This document shows positions 1 to 11,810 of a DNA stretch of 64,000 nt, one piece after another (position 1 is the first letter of the stretch; every line of letters begins with the position of its first letter). The notes below the pieces were generated by a model. That model did no database searches. It was not told the origin of the DNA and saw only the letters and a list, made by a program, of their open reading frames with translations. The stretch is taken from positions 3,455,001 through 3,519,000 of the forward strand of contig CP126195.1 in the NCBI GenBank assembly GCA_030272155.1, written 5' to 3'. Source of the stretch: Tetradesmus obliquus. Taxonomy: Eukaryota > Chlorophyta > Chlorophyceae > Sphaeropleales > Scenedesmaceae. The position numbers and the translations under genes are program-made.

Positions 1-34
1 TACAAAACACTTCAACCGCCAGTACATGCTAAGG

Positions 35-2063
35 CTACACAGCAGTTGCCTTCACCAGATCGCTGACGGAGGCATCTGCCACTGCCTCAGCGTCAACAGC
101 ATCACTGCTGCCAGCAACTGACTTGCCGGACGACGACTTCACTACGCCCTGTACTGCCTGGTGCTGCTGCTGCCGCCACTCATTGAACCGCGCTCCAAGT
201 GCAACGCGCGCTGTCACTGTAGGCATGGCCCACATGATTGCAACGAGCAGCTCTGGTAGCACCAACAGCGGATACTGCAGGGCTGCATCAGTCTGCAGTT
301 CAGGGTGAACAGACAGCGACGCAACCAAAGCAGCGCTGCTCCACAGCAGCAGCAGATCACTCGTCAGCAGCAGCAGGATGAGGCCGTCTCCACGCAGCTG
401 CTGCTGCCAAGATGGTGTTGGTGTGCTGTCCTGCCACACCTGCTGATCCTGCCAGCTCAACTGCCCCAGCTGCTGCTGCTGCTGCTGCTGCTCGCCAGTG
501 CCTGTCTGTGCCAGCTCCAGCTGCTGCTGCTGCTGCTGCTTGCTGCCTGCTGCCCCGCGAAGCCAGTTGATGGCCACAAAAGCCGTGCACAGCGTCAGCA
601 AGCCAATCACCGACAGGAATCCCTGCAGGCAACACACCAACAATCAGCAGCCGTTGTCACGCACATGAGCAGCTCAACAGGAGGAGTGCGCGCAGGGTTG
701 CAAAGATCTACAAGCAGGTCCGTGTAGCTGTTGCTGTTCCAAGCTGCGCACACAGAGCTGACTAGGCAAGGCAGCAACGACACTGTATCGCATGCAACAA
801 TGGACTCGCATGCAACAATGGACAACTCGACATGGTCAATGTCCTCAGCCGCTCTGTGCACGCACCGTAGCAGACGCCTTGCGCAGATGCGTTGCCTGCG
901 CCAGCAGCACCTGGTCGCCAGGCTTTGCGCCGAGCATAGCTGCTGCTGCGATGCCAATGAATGGCCCCAATGCGATCACGCATGCCACCAGCACCTTGCA
1001 CAGCACTGTGAGGTCAGCTGGCAGCGCTGATGGCTGGTGGTTGGGCCGAGCGTTGCGCAGCCTGCAGGACGAGATGACGATGTAAGATTGCAACCGTGAG
1101 ATTGACAGTGAAGCATGCGGCACAAGGCATAGCATCACACGCCTTGCGGTGTGCTGGCCAGCAAGGTAAGTAGTGAGCTCCTGTGCAGCAGCTACTGGTT
1201 GTGATTGCTGCCGTGCACTGCAATGCTATGCCAAGCAGCGCTGCATGGAGCCGTGCTTTGCTGCGCCATGCATGGCCTAGACTTTGTGTTGCAGCTGCCA
1301 GCTCATCCCAAAGTTGCTGCAGCTGCAGCCACTCACCATAGGACAAGGAAACATGAGCACATGGCTATGCTGATGCCCAGCCCAATTGCCTGCAGGGGAA
1401 ACAGACCACCAGTAGGCAGCGAGGTTGACTGAACCCTTAGTATGACTGGATGCTGGGTAACTTGGTGCAGTTGAGCAGCAGCACTCTGTTGCAGCTTCAG
1501 CGGCATGTTTGGACAAAGTTTGCAGGAATGTTGATGCACTGCAGCAATAGAGGCTGCCGACGGCAGGCAACTGGTAGTGCATGTGTTTGTGTGCGTGCCA
1601 TGTTGACAGCACCCAGCGTGATGCCACGCAGCAGCATCAACAGCCCTATTTAGCTGAAGGCCACCTTGCTGATGGCTGATGTACACAGCTGAGGCAAGGC
1701 CACCCTCACCGTACCTGTGTTGCTCTGCTCATCGCCATCAGGTTGATGTTTCCAGTGACATAGAACGCAGCCCTTGCTGAAAATGACAATCCACGCACTG
1801 CACATGCATGAGCAGTAGCAGCGGTCAATGATTGCTGTCAAGCAGTGAGCCTGGCAGTGAGCCTGATGAGTCACACCCACTGTGAGCAGTCGCACGCCAG
1901 CTGACGTACCTGCAGCAGCTATGCTGATAGGTATGTACAGCTTGAACCCGGTGAGGCGCAGGTTGAAAGCTGTGCCGGCAAGACAGCAGAAGTACAGCGC
2001 TGCTACTGCTGCAGCTGCCCCCTCCTGCCGGGTCTGCAGCTCATGCAAGTCGAGGCCTGCCAT
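35..2063 (-). CDS. multi-pass membrane protein, family not recognised (spliced)
   Basis: The span includes introns. Exon 1 (2063-1910) starts with ATG, reads MAGLDLHELQTRQEG and runs into a hydrophobic stretch. It ends at a strong donor (CAG/GTACGT). The next exon (1776-1715) joins in phase and reads AAFYVTGNINLMAMS, ending at GTACGG. Further hydrophobic blocks lie at about 1650-1590, 1400-1330 (donor GTGAGT), 1010-930 (LTVLCKVLVACVIALGPF) and 640-35. The last block holds three or more membrane segments broken by Gln runs and ends in a Ser/Ala/Asp-rich tail with a stop at 35. The middle exons do not join cleanly by eye, so that part of the model is incomplete. About seven membrane segments suggest a receptor- or exporter-like layout, as in the RTA1 or TOM1/THH1 families. 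I see no diagnostic motif for either and assign no function. Confidence 0.5.
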
Positions 2064-2159
2064 ACTGATTTTATTAGCATGGATTGCTGACTTGATGACT
2101 GCACAGTGGCTAAAAATGGGTCCTTTACTATCAGCTGAAGTTTCACGGAACAAATCTTT

Positions 2160-3500
2160 GACAGCAAAGACACAGTCCTCGAATCAAAAGATTGAACACT
2201 TCAGCGTTCAAGCCAACGTACTGGCACTTATGGTCGCGCTCAGGGTGTTACACAGTGCTTACCACACTTGGCCCAAAAATTACGCCTTCGGCAGATTGTT
2301 CAGGCCGTATCAGCGACCTCAAAGCGTCCAATTCATGCCTCGGAAGAACTTTATTATATGTATGTTGACGTTGCGACGCCAACAGGGCCCACGTGTCGGC
2401 AGCACACGCCCGGCCCGCCACGGTTGTATCTACGCTATCATCCAAGGACCAGAGGAGGACTTGGTGCAGTTCTGCTCAGGCCTGCAACCACGTCAACATG
2501 GAATGCTTGGCAAGATCGTCACGATGAAGAACCAACAGAGGTTATGCCACACTGAAGCAGGCAGCAGCAAGCGTGCACAGGGTACCATCATGGCATGTGC
2601 TGCGCTAAGCCATCACAGCACAGCGCAGCATCAGGTAGGTTGGTTCAAAGTTGTGGCTGGAACGTACAGTTTCCGTCATGTGGCAGCAAAATCTGATACT
2701 TCGAGCACAAACAAAAACCAGCATGAGAACGTAGCCGTGCCCATCACATTGCATTGGTACCAATTGGTGCCGACCGGTCGGCACTGCCTGCCAGTGGCAG
2801 GTCAGCGCAATCAATGCAGTCATTGTGACCCATCCTGCACAACACAGCGATAAGTGCAGCGGCATTTATGACAATATCTCCAGTTGACGCAGCAGCCTGA
2901 AGATATTTTAGTACATGCTGGCGTACTGGCTCAAGGCTCAGCGCCTGGCGCGCACACATGTGTACATGACACGCAGGCATGTAAAGGCTGGTTTGGCTGC
3001 GGCTACCAGGGTTGGCAGCATCCTGCCATGAACGGCCCAGGAACCCTGCTGCAGCTGCACCTCGACATAATGAACAAGGCAATCAGCAGGCACAGTTGCC
3101 AGCTACTGCCAAACTGCTGCAGGCTCGGCAGCAGGCAAAGGTGACTGAACCTCATCAGCAGCAAGGTAACAGCAGGGTGCCCTATGCCAGTCAAGAACAA
3201 AAAGGGAAGGCGCTCACAGGCAACAATGAATGCCACAGGCCTCTGACTAAACATAGACAAGACAGAACATAACCAGCTACAGGGCTTCTGTACAGCTTGT
3301 TGGTGTCAAATCTGCCTCTCACTTACACGCACAGCTCAGCACAACAGCGCACCGCTCAACTGCCTGTGGCACTGCTATCCTCTGATAGCAGGCTGTACTG
3401 ATAACCCAGTCAGGCATCACCTACCCACAGCCAAACAAGACCAGAAGAACAAATCCAGAGCAATTACAAAACAGCAAGGTGGAGAGGCAGATTCTGGCGC
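2160..3500 (-). other. probable 3' UTR of the anion transporter
   Basis: This stretch has no convincing exon. It is A/C-rich on the plus strand, so G/T-rich in the sense of the upstream minus-strand transporter. That matches the other downstream gaps in this window. TTACA motifs (TGTAA on the minus strand) occur at 3464-3468 and 2248-2252. Either could end the transcript. Confidence 0.4.
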
Positions 3501-4132
3501 TCATCGCGCAGAGGGGGCTGGCAGTGCTGCTCCCTCATCAGGGCCATCCTCAGGCAGCGGCTTATCCCCTACCCACGCCGCCCAAATCGCGCTGCCAACC
3601 ACAAAGTGCACCCCAATCAGACCAAACACAATCGGCCAGCTGCCAGTACGCTGCAGCACCCAGCCAGTGAGCGGCACACTCACAAGTCCTGCAAGCGTCG
3701 CTGCTGTGTTCCCCGCCCCAAACACCATCCCCGCATGCCGCGGCGCGATATCCAAGTGGTTCACACTCACCGCCCCGAGTGTCAGTGCGCTGAGGCCCAA
3801 GCCGACTGTGATAAGCGCAGAAGCGGCTTCTGCAGAGCCGCCGACGATGGGAGAGACGGCTGCCATGAGACAGGCTGCAGGGCCGAGCATTCCTGCGAGC
3901 TGCAGGCCGACGCGCACTGACCGTACTGACCAGCCGCGTGACGACAGCAGCTGGTCAGCCAGCGCCCCTGCCCCTAGGCCCACAACGCCCTGCGAGAGCA
4001 ACAGCAGCAGCAGCAGGCGCTGACTTGAGTGCTGCAGCGGTGGAAGATGCGCGGCAAGCAGCATGACAAGTGAAGGATATCCCAACGGCAAAGTAACATC
4101 AGCAACAGAAAACAACAACAGCACCCTGCACC

Positions 4133-4176
<44 letters not shown>

Positions 4177-6724
4177 CGCAAGCAAGCAAGCACGTAGTAT
4201 ATTCCCAGTCGCCCACCTGCAGCAGGTATGGCAGCAGCGTGTAGCCGCCCAGGTCCACCAGCTTCACTCCATAAAAGTCTGTGAAGAAGGTAGGCAGCCA
4301 CGTCAGCAGCCCATACATGCCGTACGACTGCGCATACTGGCAGCAGCAGATAGCCCACACCTCCCGCCGCCGCATCAAAGCTTGGAAGCCAGTGCTGCCA
4401 TCTGCTGCTGCTGCTGCTGTTGCTGGGGTGCCGGCGGTTGCAACCTCGAAGCTGCGCCGCTGCAGTAGTGGCGCGCCTTCATCGCCCCCTAGCGCCGACT
4501 GCGACATCGGCGAGTCCTTACCCTGCTGCTGCTGCTGCTGCTGGAGTGCTGAGGCTGCAGCACTACTGCTACCTGCTGCTGCTGTTGCATCTTCTGGCAG
4601 CTGCTTCAGCACATTCAGTGGGAGCCAGAATGGCAGCCACAGCAGTGCTGAGCCTCCAAAGAGGTAGAACACCCACTGCCAGCTGAAGCGCGAGATGAGC
4701 AGTGGGCTCAGGCCAAAGGCCAGTGCAGTGCCTGCGTAGGAGGCTGCTGTGATGATGCCGACTGCTGTGGAACGCTTGGAGGTGGGCACGTTGCGCGCTG
4801 CAGCAGGCAGTTGACAGGCGTGCAGCCAGGCAGTGAGGAAGTGTGGTGGGAGGAGCGTACAGAAAAGGAGTGCATTTTTAATCGTGGTCGGCGGTACGCG
4901 GCAGGAGGGTAGCTAAAAAAACAGACATGCAGCAGTTGAGGGATGAGATGTTGCTTGGAATGGAATATGGTTGCATTGCAGCGGGCGTTCATTGAAGAAG
5001 GCAAGAGTAACATCCACAGCATTCAGTGGCAGCATGTGCTGCCTGGTATCGAGGGAAGCAGAGGGCCAGGCACCAACCTCAGCTAGCCCCAGCACCATGC
5101 TGTATTATTTCGCAAAAAACATGGCGCCCACCTATCATAGAGTGAATGGAGGGAAATGCTACACCCTCTCCCACCCCCAGCAGCACACGCGCAGCCAGCA
5201 GCGGCACGGTGCCGGCAGCAGCAGCACCGGGCGTGAGCACCGTGAAGAGCGACCACAGGAACACGCCGGTGGTCAGCACAAACTTGCCGCCGTACCGGTC
5301 AGCCAGCGAGCCTATGGCAGCAGCAGCAGCAGCGGCAGCAGCAGCAGTGGCAGTTGAGCACAGCCATGCGCACCAGACGCAGGATTGACAGCAAATTCAC
5401 TGGAACAGGCAGCCTGACTCAAGGTGCAGTTCTGCTTCAAACATTTGATGATGGCAGGCAAGAGAACGTTTGTGCTGAGTTTGCTTTTGCTGCCACACGC
5501 ACCTCCTAGCACTTGTGTTGCAGCGTAACCAGCAAAGAAGGCTGACAGGATCACTCCCTCAAACGCCTGCAGGAGGGGGCACAGTAAAACACACATCATC
5601 AGCAAAGGATCCGCCAACGCCTGCCACGCACTGTGTGCTGCCGCAGGTTGAGTTGGCGGCACCGTGTCAATTCAAGCAAGTCTCCTTCAAGGTCCTGAAG
5701 CCAGCTTCAACCAAATCACGCGGCAGGGGTGCCATGCGCCCGCTGCTTACACTTGGCAGCCAACACAGCTGCTTGTCGACAGCGCGACGGGACTGGATCA
5801 GCGTTATGTTGGCACTACAGCTTATGCCGCTGCTGTCTAGGCACAGCTGCTACTGCCCACTGGACCCCCTCCCTGCTAAGCTGCCAACACCTGCTGCTAC
5901 ATGAGCCGGTTGTGCTGGCATGGTGATGGTACAATGGCTGCAGCTTGAATGAGTTGTTGCTGCTGCTTTGGCTGATTTTGCAGCAGCAGCGCACCTTGTC
6001 CCAGTGGTATGCCTCTGCCATTGGCAGGATGGCTGTTGACATGTTTGACCTGTCAGCGTAACAGATGACAATGCCGATGGCTGCCACAGTGACCTGGCAG
6101 CAAACACAGCAGAGCAACAAACATGGCAACACCGCTCATTGGAGGCTGCTGTTAGTCTCCTTGTACACGCTTTAGCAAGTGCAGGGCTGGCTCTGTTGCT
6201 GCCATGCTACTGACTGTTGTGGCGTTTGATTGTCACTCAGACTTGAAGTGCTTTGAGGCAAACCTTGCTCTGCCTCAGGTTGCAGCTCTGACAGCATGCG
6301 ACGTGGTGCTTCATCAACAACAACCAGCTGTTGACATCTAATGCAAGTACCAGCTGCTTGCACTGCTTGAACTGCATCGGCCACTTACCAGCTTGAGCCA
6401 GTCCCTGTTTTGTGGTTCATGCCCGCCACTGCCACGCTGCAAGCCTGACTCAACATCATTCTGTGAGCTGGCGCTGCTGCTGCTACTCCTGCTGATGCTA
6501 GTGCCTGGAGGGCTTAGCCCCTGCTGCTGCGGCTGCGTTGCTGCTGGGTTGCCCGTGCCGCCGCTGCTGCCTCCTGACGCTGCTGCTGCTGTTGGGAACA
6601 CTGGATGGCGCTGCCGGTGCTGCAGCATGCCTGCTCCTGCAGCAGAACACGTCAATACGTGAGATGTTAATATGCTAGCAAACAGTTGCGGAGGACGCTT
6701 GAGGTGCGCTGTTTCTGGCCACAT
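3501..6724 (-). CDS. SLC17/ANTR-type anion (phosphate) transporter, MFS
   Basis: A major facilitator of the SLC17 group, which in plants includes the ANTR/PHT4 phosphate and anion transporters of plastid and other membranes. The exons join in phase. A Ser/Gln-rich N-terminus ends NRDWLKL. Then come VTVAAIGIVICYADRSNMS (first helix and family signature), AFEGVILSAFFAGYAATQVL, then SLADRYGGKFVLTTGVFLW with its R-Y-G-G-K cytoplasmic loop, and FPSIHSMIARNVPTSKRST, the SLC17 hallmark loop. A further exon has a Gln/Ser-rich central loop, and the last exon (4031-3501) has about five helices. The family match is strong. Start choice is uncertain: the first Met is at 6724 and later in-frame Mets exist. 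The N-terminus could be an organelle-targeting region, but I cannot show that. The central loop is longer than usual because of Ala/Gln/Ser runs. The gene is head-to-head with the sterol glucosyltransferase. Confidence 0.88.
4132..4192. repeat. (AAGC)n tetranucleotide microsatellite in an intron
   Basis: About 15 copies of AAGC/CAAG with two interruptions (CACG). It lies in the transporter's last intron, between the donor near 4217 and the acceptor at 4031-4032. Confidence 0.95.
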
Positions 6725-7440
6725 GCAGGTTCATCATATCACTGTGCTGCCTGGCGGTTGCGATGATATCTGCAAGCTGTTGTGAGCATGGCATGATGGC
6801 AGGCCACACGGACGCTGCAGCCCAGTTTACCTTTCACACGTTTGGTGCAGAGAAGGCTGATTACATCTGTGATACCCGCAAGCTTTTAACCTCCGAAGCA
6901 GGCCTTGCAGGAAGTGCAATGGAATGTTGCAGCTGTGTCGCACCTGGCAAGCCCTGCTTATGTGCACTGCTGCTTGTTGCTAGCTTTGCCGCCAATGGCA
7001 GCCCGTGTTGCCTGCACGAAAGGCAAACCAATCGTGTTCAAGCCCAATGACGTCAATGCAAGCATACTACAGAAAGGCCGAAAGTTGCTGCTGCTCTGCT
7101 GCACCTGAGTTGGCGGTGAGTGGCATTTGCAGCGGCCCCGGTTAGCCCCTGGTGGCAAGCTCTCATGTCAGACTGCTGCAGCTGCGTGCTACTGCAAGCT
7201 CGCCTCAATGCATCGAACAGCAGCACTTCTTGAGGCCGAAATGCTGAAGATGCCTTCGGAGCGTCCCGTGTAGGCACAATGGTACTCCAGGTGCGTTGAG
7301 AAGCATCGATTCTGCCTTGATCTATGTTGATATGCTTTGTCACTAGGCAGTGTTGTGCTGGGGTGCCACCCGCCAGTGTCTGCCGAAGCCTTAGGTGACG
7401 AGCTGAAAGAACCAGTCTAGACACAGCTGACCTAGAGCCC
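6725..7440. promoter_or_regulatory. shared upstream region of divergent transporter and sterol glucosyltransferase genes
   Basis: About 0.7 kb between the two presumed start codons, with the genes pointing away from each other. It should hold both promoters and 5' UTRs. I saw no clear TATA box or other element, so the call rests on position only. Confidence 0.4.
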
Positions 7441-8844
7441 ATGGCGGGACTCTTGAAGCGGTGCCATCGCGTGCATGGCGCTTCTTACTCGGTGGACGAG
7501 GAGGTCATGTTGTCCAACATTGACCTCAACGGCACTCAGGCGAATCATGGCCACAAACGAGCCAGCATAAGTGATGCAGACAAATTCAAACCCTTTGAGC
7601 CTCGTACGTGTCAACTTAGACTTCGATTTCAATCAGCATGGCAGCAAACATGGCTACCAGCTGCTGTACCAGCAGCAGCTGCAGCTCTATGCCAGGCCAG
7701 GCCACTGCCCTCAAACTTCCTGCAAGCAGCAACGACAGCTTGCAGAAATCACTTGACATCCATTGCTCAGCTGAAACGCCTGAGCATGAAAGCACAGTGG
7801 GCAGCACCACCAACAGCAACAAGGTTGCCCAGCAGGCTGACAAGGCTGAGCTAGCCGAGGTTCATGATGTTTTAGCGCCCCGGACGCCACCCCTGTCTCC
7901 AAAGCTGCCAGCTGCAGCAGCAGCAGCAGCAGCGGCCGCACAAGGGGTTACAGCAGCGTCAGCCTCAGCCTCAGCTGCAGATCTGCAGGGCTGCCGACAG
8001 GTGTTCCAGGGCAAGCGAGTCCTGATCATTGTGAGTGGGGGCCAGCTGTCTACTTCATGCAGTGCCCAGGCTGCTGACGGGCCTGCTGTGTGGTTCAGCT
8101 TGCACACATTGGTATGCAGCTGTGCACTTGTGCGCATGCAGTGCCATCAGCCTGACGTTGCATGCAAGGTGACAATCCAGTTTGCTGCGACACTGGTCTC
8201 AGCTGGCAGTTGGCCACCTGCGAGCTGCTTCACACCCAGCATAGCACGGGCAATGCAGTATACAAGGTGTGACTGCTTTTGGTCCCCTGCCAGTGTTCAG
8301 TGCAGCAGTATGCCCGCCCTATGCTGTGAATAGCGACAGACATGATCACATCACCGACTCCGCCTTCGAGTGCCCGTCAGTAGCTCCTCCTGCCTTGTTT
8401 TCCCTTGTTGTTCCTTTGCAGAGCGGTGGCACGCGCGGTGATGTGCAGCCGGCGACAGCGCTGGGCGTGGCCCTGGCTGGTCTTGGGGCCCACGTGTGCG
8501 TTGCTGCTGATGCCATGTTTGGCGGCTTTGTGCAGCAGCAGCGCCTGGCGTACCGCCAGCTGGCGGGTGACGCGCGGGGCATGATGGCGCTAACAGTGAA
8601 GTGGGGGTGAGTGGGCTTTGTTATCTCTACTGCTGCTATTACTGATTCGTTTACTGTTGTTGCTATTTTGTATGATGGGAAGCGCTGCAGGAGGCCAAGA
8701 TCGCATGCACAGCACGCATGGATTGTGGGCAGAGTCAGCTTGCACACTGACAGCAGACGTACTGCAAAGTGTGTATTGCTGGCCACTTACGGGTGGAGGT
8801 GTAAGGTTGCTGTGCCAGCAGTTGCTAGATCAGTCACCCCACGC

Positions 8845-8887
<43 letters not shown>

Positions 8888-9756
8888 AGGGGCATGCTGC
8901 CGACTGAGCTGTCTGGCATGTCATGGCTGCGCAGCCAGATCGCTGCTGTGATGGACTCCGTGGCTGCTGCTGCTGAGGGCTGGCAGCCAGACATCATCCT
9001 GGCGAACCAGCTGGCATACGGGCAGGTGAGAGGACACAGTGTCTCAGCAGTGTCTGCAGGCGTATAGCTGTGCAAGACTTTATGCGGGCTGCAGTGCCGC
9101 ACTTTTGCCAGGACCCAATCGCCACATGCAGGAGCATCCCCACCTGCCGCCATCAACCTGCGTGCTCATCGTATATGCTGCCACTGCTGCTGCTGCTGCT
9201 GCTGGCTGCCAGGTGCATGTTGCTGAGAAGCTGCAGGTGCCTCTGCACATCCTGCTCACCATCCCTTGGATGCCTACAACAGCAATCGCCCACCCCTGGG
9301 CTCGCGCCTGGGGCGCAAACATAACAGAGTACATCAACGCAGCAGCAGAGGCGCTGCTGCGGCCGGGGTTTACGCTGCTGGCCCTGTTTGCTCCAAAGAT
9401 GAGTGCGCGAATGAAGGCAGCAGCGATGAGGCGCGTTGCTGCGTGGGGCAACTGGATAAGCACGCCACTGCTGGACCACACAGCATGGTGAGCAGGGTCA
9501 AACTTGGTCAACTCAATTAAATTCAAAGACTCAATCCCCCACAGTAGGGCCACAGGCCCACTCACAAAGGAGCCTAAGCTCCGCACGACATTGGACACTC
9601 ACACTGGGTCAGATAGAGTTTGGCACGGCGTTCAACTTGAATGTCCGAGGTTGTCATGCAAAGTGACCCAGGCATGACACGCAGGCAGTGCATGGCTTTG
9701 AAGGGTCAGCTCAGCTGTCCAGCTGCTGCTACTCCTGATGCTGATCAACATGCGCC

Positions 9757-9812
<56 letters not shown>

Positions 9813-10471
9813 AGGTGGGGCATTGCTGACCTGATGACCAGCTTCCGGCGCCAGCTGGGCCTGCCGCTGCTGTCAACCAACAACTCAGGTGGAGCACTGT
9901 ACAGGTGCGGTGCACTGCGTGGCATTTTGCACTGATGAGACCAGGTTGCAATGGTGCAAGGGACAGCGTTTCACAGATCCAGCTCTTAAGTTGTACACTT
10001 GACGGGTCTCAGCTGGTGGTGAACAGCAGCTGTGCAGATTCCTGTGGTCAGCGGCGGCGCCTGTCATGCACTGCGATTGGTGCACTTATACCAAGTGGAG
10101 ACTGTGGGGCCAGGGTTGCAGCACGATGCTGGTGTCACTTTCCCCGCGGCACTGGTTAACCACAACGTTTAACAACGTTGTGAAACCCTGCTATGTGATT
10201 TCACAATCTATTGCTATCGCTGCAGGCTGCCCACCACCTGCCTCTTCAGCACTGCGCTGGTGCCGCGGCCGCCTGACTGGGGCAGTAACGTGACACTGGC
10301 AGGCTTCCTGTCACTCAGTGATGCGGCAGCTAGATTCGGCGCTGCTGCTGCTGCATCTGCTGCCGCTGGCAGTGAGAGCAGCAATGCAGGTAGTGACAGC
10401 GACGCCAGCAGTACAGCTAGTGACAGCGAGGCTGAAAGCTGGACATCGCAGCTGTCAGAGCAGAAGCCATG

Positions 10472-10508
<37 letters not shown>

Positions 10509-11810
10509 TGGCAGCCGCCAGAGGAGCTTCTGCAGTTCCTGGATGCAGGATCGCCACCCATCTACATCGGGTTTGGCTCTATGGTGGTCCAGGATCCACA
10601 GCAGCTGCTGCAGATGGTGCACCAGGCAGCAGCAGCACTGCCTGCTGCGCAGCGCATCCTACTGTGCACTGGCTGGTCAGGTGGTGCAGGGACAGCAGCA
10701 GCTGCAGGTGCTTCCAGCAGCAGTGCTGCAGATGCTGCGGTGGCTGCGAATGCAGGCGGCGGCGGCGGCAGCAGCAGCAGCAGCACGCGTGTGCTGTGTA
10801 TCAAAGAGGCCCCACATGAGTGGCTTTTCCCAAGGTGAGGCTTGTGCGCACGCCGCACAACTCTTGTTAACAATCATTTCTGATCGTCGGCAGCTTGCCA
10901 TGGCAAGCAGCACCCAAGGTGGCATGGTGCGTGGCTCAGCCATGCAGACACTCTGTACCAGCAGCAAATCTGTACGTTACAATTAGTTTGCGCCGCTACC
11001 TCAGTGTCTTAAGCCGCCTGCTCAGCCCGCCTGGCATTTCCATGCCCAGCAGCTGTCACATAGTAAGCATCAACATTTCATATGGTTACTCCGGAGTGAT
11101 GATCCCCACCCACATACCTCCCCTGATACAACGGTGTGCTTTTTGCAGGTGTTCTGCGCTGGTGCATCATGGTGGTGTGGGCACCACTGCTGCTGGGCTG
11201 CGCTGTGGCAAGCCTACAGTTGTGGTGCCTGCCTTTGGGGACCTCTTCTTCTTTGCTGACATGTGCCACAAGGTGAGAGCCAGCTAGTGTCTGAGCTGCA
11301 CCAGACATGTATACTGTTGTGTTACAGTATTACTGTTAGCCGTAGGCATGTTGTATGTGTGTGCTGGTGCCACTGCACAGACAAACAGACAAACAGACCG
11401 TCATTAGTGCAGGATCAGCAGCTTTGGTGCCTGCTGCTGTGTTGGCGCAGCTTGTGTGCTGCTGTTTAAACCACCAGGGACGCTCGCTACTGTGTCTCTC
11501 TGTGTGTGTCTTGTGTACACCTCAAGCTGTCATCCACTTGCTCGTGCGCATGCTGAGCAACAGCGCATGTGCTGTCCCTGTGGCTGCTTGTTGCGTTGCG
11601 TGCCGCCTTCTGCAGCTGGGCGTGGGCCCTGATCCCATCCCTCTGCCAGAGCTCACTGCGGACCGGCTGCTGGCGGCGCTGCAGCAGCTTGTAGCAGAGC
11701 ACGGCCGCTACAGCGCTGCTGCAGCAGGCGTGGCTGATCAGCTCAGGCGTGAGGATGGGCTGGCTGCTGCTGTTGCATCCGTGGCACGTACGCTTGACGC
11801 TGCAGCGTAG
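7441..11810 (+). CDS. UGT80: sterol 3-beta-glucosyltransferase (UGT80-like, GT-B fold)
   Basis: Transfers glucose from UDP-glucose to the 3-hydroxyl of membrane sterols (family knowledge). Exon 1 (7441-7603, [18 protein letters not shown]...) ends at GTACGT. The next exon carries a Pro/Ala-rich leader to [11 protein letters not shown], splicing in phase to [10 protein letters not shown], the N-terminal GT-B signature. Then follow [51 protein letters not shown] and [17 protein letters not shown]. Next are [18 protein letters not shown], the donor-binding block [17 protein letters not shown] with [13 protein letters not shown], and a C-terminal helix ending TLDAAA before the stop. Oddities: Ser/Ala/Gly runs are inserted in the interdomain linker and second domain. 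The usual FGDQ-F-W reads FGDLFFF. About 45 in-frame residues separate HPWARAW from the next conserved block. No PH/GRAM domain was seen. The start is uncertain; a later Met is at 7638. Confidence 0.9.
8848..8889 (+). repeat. CTG array ending in a 3' splice site
   Basis: Thirteen CTG units (one is TTG) run directly into CAG at 8887-8889. That CAG is the acceptor of the exon reading [10 protein letters not shown]. The phase is confirmed: the previous exon ends two bases into a Gly codon, which the first G completes. Confidence 0.85.
9186..9213 (+). repeat. CTG array just upstream of a 3' splice site
   Basis: About seven CTG units, then GCTGCCAG. The next exon starts GTGCATGTTGCTGAG, reading VHVAE, and continues ANQLAYGQ in phase 0. 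Confidence 0.8.
9761..9814 (+). repeat. (CTG)17 array forming a 3' splice site
   Basis: Seventeen uninterrupted CTG units (9761-9811) followed by CAG. The exon begins at 9815 and reads WGIADLM, in phase with the previous exon, which ends HTAW at a GTGAGC donor. There is no ordinary pyrimidine tract between array and acceptor. Confidence 0.88.

Noticed and set aside
1882-2853. 323-codon plus-strand open frame
   Set aside because: It overlaps phase-verified exon 1 of the minus-strand membrane protein and the A/C-rich gap. The translation shows no domain.
4132-4192. AAGC array as a CRISPR or telomere-like repeat
   Set aside because: Four-base unit without spacers, and not the TTTTAGGG/TTTAGGG telomere type. 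It is a simple microsatellite.
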